This document shows, piece by piece, positions 17,301 through 27,528 of a DNA stretch of 64,000 nucleotides. Under the pieces are notes generated by a model that did no database searches, was not told the DNA's origin, and worked only from the letters and a program-made list of their open reading frames with translations. Origin of the DNA: Caulobacter sp031457805 (lineage in GTDB: Bacteria > Pseudomonadota > Alphaproteobacteria > Caulobacterales > Caulobacteraceae); NCBI RefSeq assembly GCF_031457805.1, contig NZ_JAVDXI010000002.1, positions 542,915 to 606,914 on the forward strand, written 5' to 3'. Each line of letters starts with the position of its first letter. Position 1 is the stretch's first letter. Both the position numbers and the translations under genes were made by a program.

Positions 17301-18034
17301 GCTTGGTTCCCAGCCTGCCGACGGGCGGCTTCGAGGTCGGACGGACTGTCGACGGAGATCGGGGCGGTCTTGGCCACCGCAGCCCGGATGGTCAGGCCCA
17401 GCTCCATGGCGCGCAGCTGCTCCAGCTTTTCGCGCTTTTCCAGCGGCGAGGGCGCGGCGGCGTTGAAGGCCTCGAGCGCCTCGCGGCGATAGCCGTAGAT
17501 GCCGATGTGGCGCCAGACGGGCGCGTCGCCATAGAGGGTGGAGCGGGTGAAATAGAGGGCCCGGCCGCTTTGGCCGTCCTCTTCCATGGCCAGCACGGCC
17601 TTGACCACGTCCGGGTTGGCGCGGTCGGCGGGCGAGGACTCAGGCGCCACGACGGTGGCGATATCGGCGTCGCCGAACTCCTTAAGTATTCGGGCGCAGT
17701 CGGACAGCACGGCCGGGTCGACGAAGGGCATGTCGCCCTGCAGGTTGATCACCACGTCGTGCTCGAACCCCGGATCCAGCTGCGCCAACGCCGCCAGAAT
17801 CCGGTCCGAACCCGACGGCAGATCCGGGTCGGTCAGCACGGCGGTTCCGCCAGCCTTTTGAACCGCCTCGACGATTTCCGGGTCGCCGGCAGCCACCGCG
17901 ACGGGACCAATACCCGCTTCGAGGCCCTGGCGCAGGACGCGCACGATCATCGGAACCCCGCCGATATCGGCCAGGGGCTTGCCCGGCAGGCGGGTCGCGG
18001 CCATCCGAGCCGGGATCAGAATGAGGGGGTTCAT
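17297..18034 (-). CDS. kdsB: 3-deoxy-manno-octulosonate cytidylyltransferase
   Basis: A 245-residue nucleotidyltransferase that makes CMP-Kdo for lipid A inner-core assembly. The N-terminal PARMAATRLPGKPLADIGG motif, LQGDMPFVDP, SDCARILKEF and HIGIYGYRREAL segments match KdsB in order and length. The ATG at 18034 was chosen because the family starts with the short ILIPAR strand; the longer upstream frame has no similarity. It overlaps pheA by four bases, an unusual pairing of an LPS gene with an aromatic-pathway gene. Confidence 0.93.
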   Translation of the reverse strand: MNPLILIPARMAATRLPGKPLADIGGVPMIVRVLRQGLEAGIGPVAVAAGDPEIVEAVQKAGGTAVLTDPDLPSGSDRILAALAQLDPGFEHDVVINLQGDMPFVDPAVLSDCARILKEFGDADIATVVAPESSPADRANPDVVKAVLAMEEDGQSGRALYFTRSTLYGDAPVWRHIGIYGYRREALEAFNAAAPSPLEKREKLEQLRAMELGLTIRAAVAKTAPISVDSPSDLEAARRQAGNQA

Positions 18035-18190
18035 CGGTTCAAATCTCCGCCGCCCTGTTGCGCGAGGGGCGGTAGCGTGTAAGAGACGCGAGCGCAACAT
18101 GACGCGCGCTGGAGACTCGTCCTTGTGATTCCGGCGCGCGGGTTTCAAGCCCGCCGTTCGACGGGCCGATAAGAGGCTGACAAGGCTGAA

Positions 18191-18877
18191 ATGAGCGACC
18201 TGACGTTCAACAAGATCGCTGGCGGCGTGCTGCTGACCGGCCTCGTTATTTTCGGTCTGCGGGAAGCGTCCTCGATCGTCTTCGCCAAGCACGAAGTCGA
18301 GAAGGCCGGCTACGAGATCGCGGTCCAGGAAGAAGGCGCCGAAGGCGGCGCGGCGGCGGTTGAGACCCTGCCGGACTGGAACGCCGTCCTGACCCCCGCC
18401 AACGTGGCCGCCGGCCAGGCTGTCGCGGCCAAGTGCGCCGCCTGCCACAAGTTCGACGCTTCGAACGCCAACGGCACCGGCCCTGGCCTGTGGGACGTGG
18501 TGGGTCGCAAGCCGGCCGCTCACGCCGGGTTCAACTACTCGACCGGCATGAAGGACTTCGCCGCCAAGACCCCGATCTGGGACTACGATCACCTGTATGA
18601 GTTCCTGAAGGCTCCGGGCAAGTACGTGCCCGGCACGAACATGACGTTCGTCGGCCTCAAGAAGTCCGAAGATCGCGTGGCGATGATCGCCTACATGCAC
18701 AGCCTGGGCAGCAAGCTGCCGGTTCCGCCGCCGCGTCCCGTCGCCGCTCCGGCCGACGCCGCCGCTCCGGCTGCTGAAGGCGCTGCTCCGGCCGCCGAGG
18801 GCGCTGCGCCCGCCGCCGGCGCCGCCGCGACCCCGGCCGCCCCGGCCGCCGCCGCTCCGGCCGCGCCGAAGGCCTAA
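18191..18877 (+). CDS. cycM: Membrane-anchored cytochrome c (CycM/c552-like)
   Basis: A 228-residue protein with an uncleaved N-terminal helix (about 10-26) followed by a class I cytochrome c domain. The heme motif is C82-A-A-C85-H86 and the likely axial Met is in GTNMTF (about 157). The domain resembles the CycM proteins that carry electrons from the bc1 complex to the aa3 oxidase in alphaproteobacteria. The last ~50 residues are almost only Ala, Pro, Gly and Glu, with an AAPAAEG-type repeat, probably an extended linker. A strong intrinsic terminator follows. Confidence 0.85.
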   Translation: MSDLTFNKIAGGVLLTGLVIFGLREASSIVFAKHEVEKAGYEIAVQEEGAEGGAAAVETLPDWNAVLTPANVAAGQAVAAKCAACHKFDASNANGTGPGLWDVVGRKPAAHAGFNYSTGMKDFAAKTPIWDYDHLYEFLKAPGKYVPGTNMTFVGLKKSEDRVAMIAYMHSLGSKLPVPPPRPVAAPADAAAPAAEGAAPAAEGAAPAAGAAATPAAPAAAAPAAPKA

Positions 18878-18901
18878 AGGCTCTTCGACATCCGATACGA
18901 A

Positions 18902-18935
18902 GAGGCCGCGACGCGAAAGCGCCGCGGCCTTTTTG
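18902..18935 (+). terminator. Intrinsic terminator of cytochrome c gene
   Basis: The AGGCCGCG stem pairs with CGCGGCCT around a short loop and is followed immediately by TTTTTGTTTG. It begins 25 bases after the stop codon. Confidence 0.9.
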
Positions 18936-18980
18936 TTTGCTTGTGTCCGCGCTTAGCGCGGGCGCTCATGCGCATGGAAA

Positions 18981-19069
18981 TCCTCGTCCTTCGACAAGCT
19001 CAGGATGAGGATTTTGTGCCAGGCGACGCTGACAGTCGCCCTCACCCTGAGCTTGTCGAAGGGCGAGGG
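18981..19069. repeat. Dispersed inverted repeat, family A copy 2
   Basis: The arms contain CCTTCGACAAGCTCAGG and its exact reverse complement CCTGAGCTTGTCGAAGG, in the same order and spacing as at 16289 and 37777. The centre differs apart from the shared ATTTTGTG and CAGTCGCC flanks. It lies between the cytochrome terminator and the convergent NlpC/P60 gene. Confidence 0.92.
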
Positions 19070-19087
19070 CTTAGCGCCCCCTCCCCG

Positions 19088-19920
19088 CTAGACCCGCCGA
19101 TACCCCAGCACCCCGCCCGTTGGCGTCGCTGCGATCCGCGCGATCGCCTCGGCCAACGGCTCGATCGCGGTGGCCATGTGGTGGGCGTTGGCGTGCAGGA
19201 TAGTGTCGGCGTCCAGCAGGATCGCCACGTGCCCCTTCCAGAACACCAGGTCGCCGCGTCGGCGGTCGGCCTCGGCGATCTCCGGGAAGAAGTCCCGCTG
19301 CATGTCGGTGTCGCGCGGACAGGCCCGGCCGCAGGCGTAGAGGGCCTGCTGCACCAGGGCCGAGCAGTCCAGGCCCAGGCTCTCCCGGCCGCCCCACTGA
19401 TAGGGCGCATGCAGGAAGCGCTCGGCGACGGCGACATAGTCGGTCTCGAAGCGGCCGACCGGCGCTAGGTGATGCTCGACGAACCAGCCCGACCGCGCGC
19501 CCTTCGCAAACCGCCCTTCCCGCGCCTCGACTGTGACCAGAGCGTTCAGGCTGTAGAGCCCGACGATGGCCGACTTGATGTCCGGCTCGGCGAAAGCGTA
19601 GGTGCGCGGCGCGGCGATGCGATGATCCGGCGTCAGCACCGGCGCCGACAGGGCCTCCAGCAGCACATAGCCGACATAGCGGTCGCGCCGGGCCTGGCCG
19701 AAGGCGAAATCGCCGACCTCGAACAGCACGTCGAACAGCTCGCCGAAGACCAGCTGGTCTTCCTGCTCGGCGTTCGGCTCCGGCGCCTTGCGCAGGCTGG
19801 CGATCGGCGAACTGACCTGCATCGGCGTGACGTCGGCGAAGCGGTCGGCGGCGACGAGGCCCTCCAGGCGGCGGTCCGCCACGCCATCGCGGACCAGGGT
19901 AAGGCGGCGGTCGGGCGCGC

Positions 19921-19924
<4 letters not shown>
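19088..19924 (-). CDS. NlpC/P60 peptidase (cell-wall endopeptidase, YkfC-like)
   Basis: A 278-residue protein. The N-terminal half (about 30-140) reads like two bacterial SH3 domains (PMQVSSPIASLRKAPEPNAEQEDQLVFGE, then YTFAEP-like segments). The C-terminal NlpC/P60 domain has the catalytic Cys in LGLDCSALVQQALYACG (about 190) and His in WKGHVAILLD (about 240). Such enzymes cut gamma-D-Glu-diamino-acid bonds in peptidoglycan peptides. No clear signal peptide is visible, so a cytoplasmic role in murein-peptide recycling fits, with the coupled aminopeptidase gene just upstream (ATGA overlap). Confidence 0.85.
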
Positions 19925-21321
<1,397 letters not shown>

Positions 21322-21404
21322 CGGCGAAACCCTTAAAAACTATGCTTAACGATTCCTTGAGGCCCGCGCGGGATGATGCGCGCACCTTCTGGAGACTTGT
21401 CTTC

Positions 21405-22229
21405 ATGTGTCGCAAGCGCGCGCTCATCGCAACCGTTCTCGCCCCCATGGCCCTGGTCCTGGCGCCCCCGGTCTTCGCCGCCGATCCGCCCAAGGCCGAC
21501 GCCGGCAAGACGGCCAAGGCCGCGCCGGCGCCGGTGAAGGCCTCGCCGCAACAGCGGGCCGAGGCGCGCCGTCTGGACCCGCTGGCCCAGGCCGCCTTCT
21601 GGGGCGCCGAGTTCGAGGTCGATCCGGGCGACGCCGAGGCCGGCGCGGGCCTGGCCAGGTCGCTGCGCGCCCTGGGCCGGGCCGATGAGGCCGTCATCGC
21701 CGCGACCAAGGGCCTGATCGCCCATCCCGATGACGCTGCGCTGCTGCTGGAACTGGCGCGCGCCCACATCGCCCGAGGCCAGGGCTTCTATGCGATCGAG
21801 CCCGCCCGCAAGGTCGCCGCGCTGTCGCCCAAGGACTGGCGTCCGCTGACCCTGCTGGGCGTCGCCTACGAGCAGGCCGAGCGGGACGAGGAAGCCGAAG
21901 CCGCGCACCGACAGGCGATCACGCTGGGCGCCAACGAAGCCACCCCGCTGGCCAACTATGCGATGCATCTGGCCGCCAAGGGCGACCTGGCTGGGGCTGA
22001 AGCCCAACTCCGTCGCGCCGTCGCCCTGCCGTCGGCGACCATCCAGGTGCGCCAGAATCTGGCCCTGGTGGTCGGGCTGCAGGGCCGTTTGCCGGAAGCC
22101 GAGAAGCTGGTCCGCGCCGACCTGCCGCCCGAGCAGGTCGCCAACAACCTGTCCTATCTACGCGCCGCCGTCGGCCAGGCCGGCCAGACGCGGAGCTGGG
22201 ACGCCATGCGGGCCGGCGGCGGGCGTTAA
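21405..22229 (+). CDS. Secreted TPR protein, TadD-like
   Basis: A 274-residue protein with a signal peptide (MCRKRALIATVLAPMALVLAPPVFAAD) and TPR units from about residue 60 to 230 (for example EAGAGLARSLRALGRADEAVIAATKGL and LLGVAYEQAERDEEAEAAHRQAI). The ATG at 21405 was preferred to the upstream start because the signal peptide begins there. Tad pilus loci normally include a TPR protein, TadD, needed for assembly. This gene lies directly beside the cpa cluster, convergent with it, so a TadD role is likely but unproven. Confidence 0.75.
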   Translation: MCRKRALIATVLAPMALVLAPPVFAADPPKADAGKTAKAAPAPVKASPQQRAEARRLDPLAQAAFWGAEFEVDPGDAEAGAGLARSLRALGRADEAVIAATKGLIAHPDDAALLLELARAHIARGQGFYAIEPARKVAALSPKDWRPLTLLGVAYEQAERDEEAEAAHRQAITLGANEATPLANYAMHLAAKGDLAGAEAQLRRAVALPSATIQVRQNLALVVGLQGRLPEAEKLVRADLPPEQVANNLSYLRAAVGQAGQTRSWDAMRAGGGR

Positions 22230-22235
22230 GCGCCC

Positions 22236-22430
22236 CTACCCCGCCAAGGCCTGGCTGATCACCTGGGTGGCCTTGGTGAAGGTGGTCAGCAGCGGCGTCG
22301 CCATAACGTGCTTCAGCGTGAAGGCGAAGAACGCCGCAAGACCCAGCAGCAGCGCCATCTCAAGCGCCGCGCCGCCCTTTTCCTCCTCCGCGAACACGCG
22401 AACCGGAGGCCCCTTGCCCTGATAATCCAT
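22236..22430 (-). CDS. Small pilin-like protein at the 3' end of the cpa cluster
   Basis: A 64-residue ORF. A short charged leader ending EEEKGG is followed by ALEMALLLGLAAFFAFTL, a Flp-pilin-like segment with Glu five residues after Gly but Met where Flp pilins have Tyr. The rest is a hydrophobic tail. It is 60 bases downstream of cpaH on the same strand. This suggests a minor pseudopilin that CpaA could process. It could also be a plain small membrane protein. The size and leader favour the first reading. Confidence 0.55.
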   Translation of the reverse strand: MDYQGKGPPVRVFAEEEKGGAALEMALLLGLAAFFAFTLKHVMATPLLTTFTKATQVISQALAG

Positions 22431-22490
22431 CGCACCTGTCCCAAACCGACACTGAACGGTTGAGACAGCGCAAGACCGGCGCCAGGGACG

Positions 22491-23474
22491 CTACTTGAAG
22501 GCGTCCTGAACCTTCATGATCGCCGGGCCCAGGATCATGACGAACAGCACCGGCAGGAAGAACAGGATCATCGGCACGGTCAGCTGGGCCGGCAGGGCCG
22601 CGGCCTTCTTTTCGGCCGCCGACAGGCGCAGCTCGCGGTTTTCCTTGGCCATGACCCGCAAGGCGGTGCCCAGCGGGGTGCCGTAGCGCTCGGCCTGGAT
22701 CATCGCGGTGGCCACCGACTTGATGCCGGGGTGGTTGGTGCGGCGGGCGAGGTTCTCATAGGCCACGCGGCGCTCGGGCAGGTAGGACAGCTCGGCCGTG
22801 AGCAGGCTGAGCTCCTCGGCCAGCTCCATCGACGACGAGCCGACCTCGGCCCCGACCTTCTGGATGGCGGCTTCGATCGACATGCCGCTTTCGACGCAGA
22901 TCAGCAGTAGGTCCAGCGCGTCGGGAAAGGCCGCCACGATCGACTCGCGACGCTTCTGGGCGACATTGGTGATGTAAACGTTGGGCGCGTAGTAGCCGAA
23001 GGCCAGGAACGCCACGCAGGCGCACATCTTCTGGATCGGCAGCAGACCAAAGTCGTTGATCAGATACAGATAGAAGGCCGCGCCCGCCGCGAAGGCGAAC
23101 GGCATGGCGAAGCGGAAGAAGTAGAAGGTGCTGACGGGCTTGGGACCGCGAAAGCCGGCCTGGGCCAGCTTTTCCACCACCTTGGGATCCTCCAGCAGGC
23201 GCGACAGCTGCAGGCGGTCGACCACGTTCTTGTAGAGGCCCTCGTCCTGGTGGCGCAGGCTGCCACCGGCCGTCCCGCCGGTGCGTGTGGCGATCGACTG
23301 GCGGGAGCGCCGACGCAGCTCCTCGCGGCGATTGGCCACCGACTTGAGCCGGCCTTCCAGGTTGTTGTCGCGCATCACCGGCGAGGCCAGGGTGATGATG
23401 GTGGCGAACACGACCACGGCGATGAAGGCCGTCAGGATGTTCGAGGGGTTGGTCAGAGTTTCGACAAGCGACAT
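22491..23474 (-). CDS. cpaH: Tad pilus inner-membrane platform protein CpaH (TadC)
   Basis: A 327-residue type II secretion F-domain protein. It has an N-terminal helix (about 12-32), a linker, two helices near 118-165, then the cytoplasmic F domain with LLICVESGMSIEAAIQKV and ERYGTPLGTALRVMAKENRELR, and a final hydrophobic hairpin (about 295-318). Together with CpaG it forms the platform acted on by the CpaF ATPase. It lies 13 bases after cpaG in the same operon. Confidence 0.92.
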   Translation of the reverse strand: MSLVETLTNPSNILTAFIAVVVFATIITLASPVMRDNNLEGRLKSVANRREELRRRSRQSIATRTGGTAGGSLRHQDEGLYKNVVDRLQLSRLLEDPKVVEKLAQAGFRGPKPVSTFYFFRFAMPFAFAAGAAFYLYLINDFGLLPIQKMCACVAFLAFGYYAPNVYITNVAQKRRESIVAAFPDALDLLLICVESGMSIEAAIQKVGAEVGSSSMELAEELSLLTAELSYLPERRVAYENLARRTNHPGIKSVATAMIQAERYGTPLGTALRVMAKENRELRLSAAEKKAAALPAQLTVPMILFFLPVLFVMILGPAIMKVQDAFK

Positions 23475-23487
23475 CCGGCCCTCCCCC

Positions 23488-24465
23488 TCAGAACTTGAAG
23501 TTGATCATGTTGCGCATCACGAAGATGCCGATGCTCATCCAGACGGCGCTGGCCAGCAGCATCAGGTGGCCGCGCGGGTCGGTGAACATCGGGGCCATGT
23601 AGGCCGGCGAGGTGACGCTGATCAGGGTGACGACGCCCGGCGGCAGGCAGCCGATGATGAAGGCCGAGGCCACGGCTTCGGCCGACAGCGCCTTGATCTT
23701 CTCCTTCATCAGCTTGCGCGCGCGCAGCACGGTGGAGAGGTTGCTCAAGGCCTCGGCCAGGTTGCCGCCCGTCTTCTGCTGGATGGCCAGCACGATCGAA
23801 AAGAAGCGCAGCTCGTTGGTGGGCATGCGCTCGTACATCTTCTCCAGGGCCGCATCCATCGGCACGCCCATGGCGATGTTCTCGGTCAGGGTGCGGAACT
23901 CGCCAGCCAGGGGCTCAGGGCATTCCTTGCCGATGATCTTCAGGCAGTCGTGGACCGGCAGGCCCGACTTGATGCCGCGCACGATGATGTCGACGGCGTC
24001 GGCGAAGGCCTCGGTGAACTTCTGGGTGCGGCCCTTGATGAGGAACCCGAGCACCCAGCGCGGCAGCCCGGCGCCGGCGGCGAAGCCCGCGCCCAGCGCC
24101 ACCAGCGGCGACTGGCCCAGCAGCAGGATGATCATGGCCACGAACAGGCCCAGGACCCCGCTGACGATCCAGAACATCCTGACATTGTCGCCCAGACCCG
24201 CCGCCTGCAGGCGGGCGCCGATGCTGAGCGAGGCCTTCTTCTGCTTGCGCTCCTGGTCTTTCAGCGCCTTGAGAATGGCCTGACGGCGGGCGTCGGGCGT
24301 GTTGGCGGCGGCCTTGGCCCGGACATTGGCCTGGCGCTCGCCGCCCTTGGCGATGATCTGGGCGCGCTTGGCCGCCTTGGCCGAGGCGCTGTCGCCGCCC
24401 GCGAACGCAAAGCCCAGGCCCGCGATGGTGATGAAGCCCAGAATGCCGGCCAGGACGAACAGCAT
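23488..24465 (-). CDS. cpaG: Tad pilus inner-membrane platform protein CpaG (TadB)
   Basis: A 325-residue paralogue of CpaH. It starts with a helix (1-22), followed by a Lys/Arg-rich cytoplasmic segment, paired helices (about 95-145), an F domain with IVRGIKSGLPVHDCLKIIGKE and FFSIVLAIQQKTGGNLAEALSNL, and C-terminal helices. It starts 3 bases after the cpaF stop, so it is co-translated. With CpaH it transmits ATPase motion to the growing pilus. Confidence 0.93.
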   Translation of the reverse strand: MLFVLAGILGFITIAGLGFAFAGGDSASAKAAKRAQIIAKGGERQANVRAKAAANTPDARRQAILKALKDQERKQKKASLSIGARLQAAGLGDNVRMFWIVSGVLGLFVAMIILLLGQSPLVALGAGFAAGAGLPRWVLGFLIKGRTQKFTEAFADAVDIIVRGIKSGLPVHDCLKIIGKECPEPLAGEFRTLTENIAMGVPMDAALEKMYERMPTNELRFFSIVLAIQQKTGGNLAEALSNLSTVLRARKLMKEKIKALSAEAVASAFIIGCLPPGVVTLISVTSPAYMAPMFTDPRGHLMLLASAVWMSIGIFVMRNMINFKF

Positions 24466-24468
24466 CGC

Positions 24469-25974
24469 CTACTCCGCCGCGTCCAGCGCTTCGGCGAGCT
24501 CGCGCTCCAGGCCGTAGTAGCGGGCGCGGTCCCAGAAGCGCGGACGGGCGATACCGGTCGAGCGGTGCTTGCCCACGACCTTGCCGTTCTCGTCCTCGCC
24601 GGTAATCTCGTAGACGAACAGGTCCTGGGTGACGATCACGTCGCCTTCCAGGCCCACGACCTCGGTGATGTGGGTGATGCGGCGGCTGCCGTCGCGCAGG
24701 CGGGCGGCCTGGATGATCACGTCGACCGAGCCGACGATCATCTCCTTGATGGTCTTGGAGGGCAGGCCATAGCCGCCCATGGTGATCATGCTCTCGATCC
24801 GGCTGATCGCCTCGCGCGGGCTGTTGGCGTGCAGCGTGCCCATCGAGCCGTCGTGGCCTGTGTTCATAGCCTGCAGGAGGTCGAACGCCTCTGGCCCGCG
24901 GACTTCGCCGACGATGATGCGTTCGGGACGCATCCGCAGACAGTTCTTGACCAGATCGCGCATGGTCACCGCGCCGCTGCCCTCGAGATTGGGCGGACGG
25001 GTTTCCAGACGCACCACGTGCGGCTGTTGCAGCTGCAGTTCGGCCGCGTCTTCGCAGGTCACGACCCGCTCGGTGGGGTCGATGAACGCGGTCATGGTGT
25101 TGAGCAGCGTCGTCTTGCCCGAGCCGGTGCCGCCCGAGATGACGATGTTGCAGCGGCAGGCGCCGATGACCCCGAGAACCCGCGCCCCTTCCGGGCTGAT
25201 GGAGTTGAACTCCACCAGGTTCTTCATGGTCAGCTTGTCTTTCTTGAACTTCCGGATGGTCAGGGTGGGACCATCCAGCGCCAAGGGGGGCGCGATCACG
25301 TTGACGCGGCTGCCGTCGGGAAGGCGGGCGTCGCAGATCGGCGAGCTTTCGTCGACCCGGCGGCCGACCTGGCTGACGATCCGCTGGCAGATATTCATCA
25401 GCTGCAGGTTGTCGCGGAAGCGGACATTGGTCAGCTGGACCTTGCCGCCCACTTCGATGAACACCCGGTGCGCGCCGTTGACCATGATGTCGGCGATGTC
25501 GTCGCGGCTGAGCAGCGGCTCCAGCGGGCCATAGCCGAGGACGTCGTTGATGATGTCCTGGACCAGGTGCTCCTGTTCGGCCACCGACATCGAGACGTTC
25601 TTGATCGCCACCAGCTCGGCGACGATGTCGCGGATCTCCTCGCCCGCCTGCTTCACATCGAGCTGGGCCAGCTGGCTAAGGTCGATCGTGTTCAGCAGCG
25701 CGTTGAAGATCGTGGTCTTGGTGGCGTGGTAGTAGTCGCTTTGCTCACGAACGATATGAGCGGTCTGCGGCTGGCCCTGGGCGGCGCGCAGCTGTTCCAG
25801 CCCGGCCGTGGCCTTGGGCGCGGGGCCGCTGACCTTCGGCGCAGGGGCCTTGGGTTCCGGCGCGGCGACCGGCTCGACACGTTGCGGCCGCGTGGCGATG
25901 GCCGCCCCGCCCGCCGGAGCGGGGGGCGGCGCCTTGGAATCGCCGGAGGCTGACGGGTCGCGCTTACCGAACAT
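24469..25974 (-). CDS. cpaF: Tad pilus assembly ATPase CpaF (TadA)
   Basis: A 501-residue secretion ATPase. A Pro/Ala-rich N-terminal segment (about 1-55) is followed by the all-alpha N domain and the ATPase core. The core has Walker A GGTGSGKTTLLN, Asp box CEDAAELQLQ, Walker B region RPERIIVGEVRGPEAFDLLQAM and the His-box segment GHDGSMGTLHANSPREA. It powers polymerisation, and probably retraction, of PilA. Its ATG abuts the cpaE stop codon directly. Confidence 0.95.
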   Translation of the reverse strand: MFGKRDPSASGDSKAPPPAPAGGAAIATRPQRVEPVAAPEPKAPAPKVSGPAPKATAGLEQLRAAQGQPQTAHIVREQSDYYHATKTTIFNALLNTIDLSQLAQLDVKQAGEEIRDIVAELVAIKNVSMSVAEQEHLVQDIINDVLGYGPLEPLLSRDDIADIMVNGAHRVFIEVGGKVQLTNVRFRDNLQLMNICQRIVSQVGRRVDESSPICDARLPDGSRVNVIAPPLALDGPTLTIRKFKKDKLTMKNLVEFNSISPEGARVLGVIGACRCNIVISGGTGSGKTTLLNTMTAFIDPTERVVTCEDAAELQLQQPHVVRLETRPPNLEGSGAVTMRDLVKNCLRMRPERIIVGEVRGPEAFDLLQAMNTGHDGSMGTLHANSPREAISRIESMITMGGYGLPSKTIKEMIVGSVDVIIQAARLRDGSRRITHITEVVGLEGDVIVTQDLFVYEITGEDENGKVVGKHRSTGIARPRFWDRARYYGLERELAEALDAAE

Positions 25975-27528
25975 CTACTTCTTCTTGAATAGGCCCGAGA
26001 ACAGCGAGGTCTTCTGCGCCGGCGGCGGCTCACGCCGGCTGATCAGGCGCGCCAGGTGCTCCAGACCCTCGGCGGCCTTGGACTTGGGCGCCACCTCGGC
26101 CAGCATCTGACCGTTATTGGCGGCCTGGCCGTAGGGCTTGGGATCGAACGGCAGCACCAGCGACGGCTGCACGCCCAGCGCCTCGCCGAAATCCTTGACC
26201 GGGATCTCCGGACGACCGGGCACGCCCACCTGGTTGAGGACGAGGCGTGGCGGCGCATCGTTGGGCCGCGAGCCCTTGACCAGGTCGATGATGTTCTTGG
26301 CGTTGCGCAAGCTGGCCAGATCGGGCGTGGCCACCACGACCAGCTCATCCGAACCGATCAGCACCCGTCGGCTCCAGGCGTTCCAGACGTGCGGCAGGTC
26401 CAGGACCACGAAGGGAGCCGCGCCACGGATCTTCTGGGTGACTTCCTCGAAGGCGTCGGCGCCGAACTCGTAGTCGTCGTCCAGCGAGGCGGGCGCGGCG
26501 AACAGCGACAGACGGTCGGCGCAGCGCACCATCATCCGGTCCATCAGCACCGGGTCCAGACGGTCGGGCTGACTGAGCGCGTCGAGCACGCCCTGCAGCG
26601 GATCCTGGTTGAAGTCGAGGCCAGCGGTGCCGAAGGCCAGATCCAGATCGACCAGCACGGTCGCCGTCTGCATCTTCTCGGCCATGGCCCAGGCGAAGTT
26701 GTGCGCCAGGGTCGAGGCCCCTACCCCGCCCTTGGCGCCCACGAAGGCGATCTGGCGACCGGTGAACGGCGCGGCCGGATCGGCGTACAGCGCCCCGACG
26801 GCGCGGATCACCTGCAGCGGACCCAGCGGCTGGGTCAGGTACTCGCTGACGCCCCGGCGCATCAGTTCGCGATAGAGGGCGATGTCGTTGGTCTGGCCGA
26901 CGACGACGACCTTGGTGCCCGGGTCGCAGACCTGGGCCAGGCTGTCGAGCAGGTGCAGCAGGCGCTGGGCGCCATCCAGGGTCTCGACCATGACCAGCGA
27001 GGGGGTCGGCTGGTTCTGGTAGTAGTCGACGGCCGCCTCCAGACCGCCGTCGCGCACGATCGTGGCGGCCCGCGACATCCGACGATCGGCGGCCGCCTTC
27101 TCGATCAGGGCCGCGGTTTCGGGCCGGGCGCAGAAGGCGTGGATGGTGATGCGCGGGATCACCGCGTCACCCAGGCCGCTGTCGGCGATCGGCTCATTGT
27201 AGGTCGGCGCGGGTCCGGACGATGTGCTGGAGGGCACGTCCAGATCGCGATCGTCATCGTCGCTGGCGCTCGTCACCGGCGCAGCGGGCTGGACGGGGCG
27301 CGCCTGCGGCGTGGGCCGCGTGGTCAGCGGAGCGGCTTGCGACGATCGGGTCGGCGGGGCGGCGTCCTCGCGCGGTCGGGCCGGCGGGAAGTCGGCGAAC
27401 GGGTCCTCGAACCCGCCGGCCGGCGTCAGCGACGGGGCCGACGAGCGCCAGGGATCGCTCGCGCCGGTGGTGAACTCGTCGGCGGCGTCGAAGCCCAGAT
27501 CGAACGGATCGTTTTCGGTCGGCCGCAT
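25975..27528 (-). CDS. cpaE: Pilus localisation ATPase CpaE (TadZ)
   Basis: A 517-residue protein. A long disordered Pro/Ala/Asp-rich head (about 1-120) precedes a receiver-like domain lacking obvious phosphorylation residues (about 125-250), then a ParA/MinD-type ATPase with deviant Walker A KGGVGAST at about 266-273. In Caulobacter, CpaE places the pilus machine at the cell pole. The ATG overlaps the cpaD stop (TAATG). The ATPase motif is intact here. Confidence 0.93.
   Translation of the reverse strand: MRPTENDPFDLGFDAADEFTTGASDPWRSSAPSLTPAGGFEDPFADFPPARPREDAAPPTRSSQAAPLTTRPTPQARPVQPAAPVTSASDDDDRDLDVPSSTSSGPAPTYNEPIADSGLGDAVIPRITIHAFCARPETAALIEKAAADRRMSRAATIVRDGGLEAAVDYYQNQPTPSLVMVETLDGAQRLLHLLDSLAQVCDPGTKVVVVGQTNDIALYRELMRRGVSEYLTQPLGPLQVIRAVGALYADPAAPFTGRQIAFVGAKGGVGASTLAHNFAWAMAEKMQTATVLVDLDLAFGTAGLDFNQDPLQGVLDALSQPDRLDPVLMDRMMVRCADRLSLFAAPASLDDDYEFGADAFEEVTQKIRGAAPFVVLDLPHVWNAWSRRVLIGSDELVVVATPDLASLRNAKNIIDLVKGSRPNDAPPRLVLNQVGVPGRPEIPVKDFGEALGVQPSLVLPFDPKPYGQAANNGQMLAEVAPKSKAAEGLEHLARLISRREPPPAQKTSLFSGLFKKK

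Noticed and set aside
16449..18034. Bifunctional chorismate mutase/prephenate dehydratase
   Set aside because: No chorismate mutase domain precedes the dehydratase; kdsB is the coupled upstream gene.
18030..18070. tRNA-like GGTTCAAAT word
   Set aside because: No cloverleaf could be drawn around it, and it lies in the kdsB leader.
23281..25953. 890-codon plus-strand frame across cpaF-cpaH
   Set aside because: It is antisense to well-supported cpa genes, with His/Gly/Asp-rich nonsense composition.
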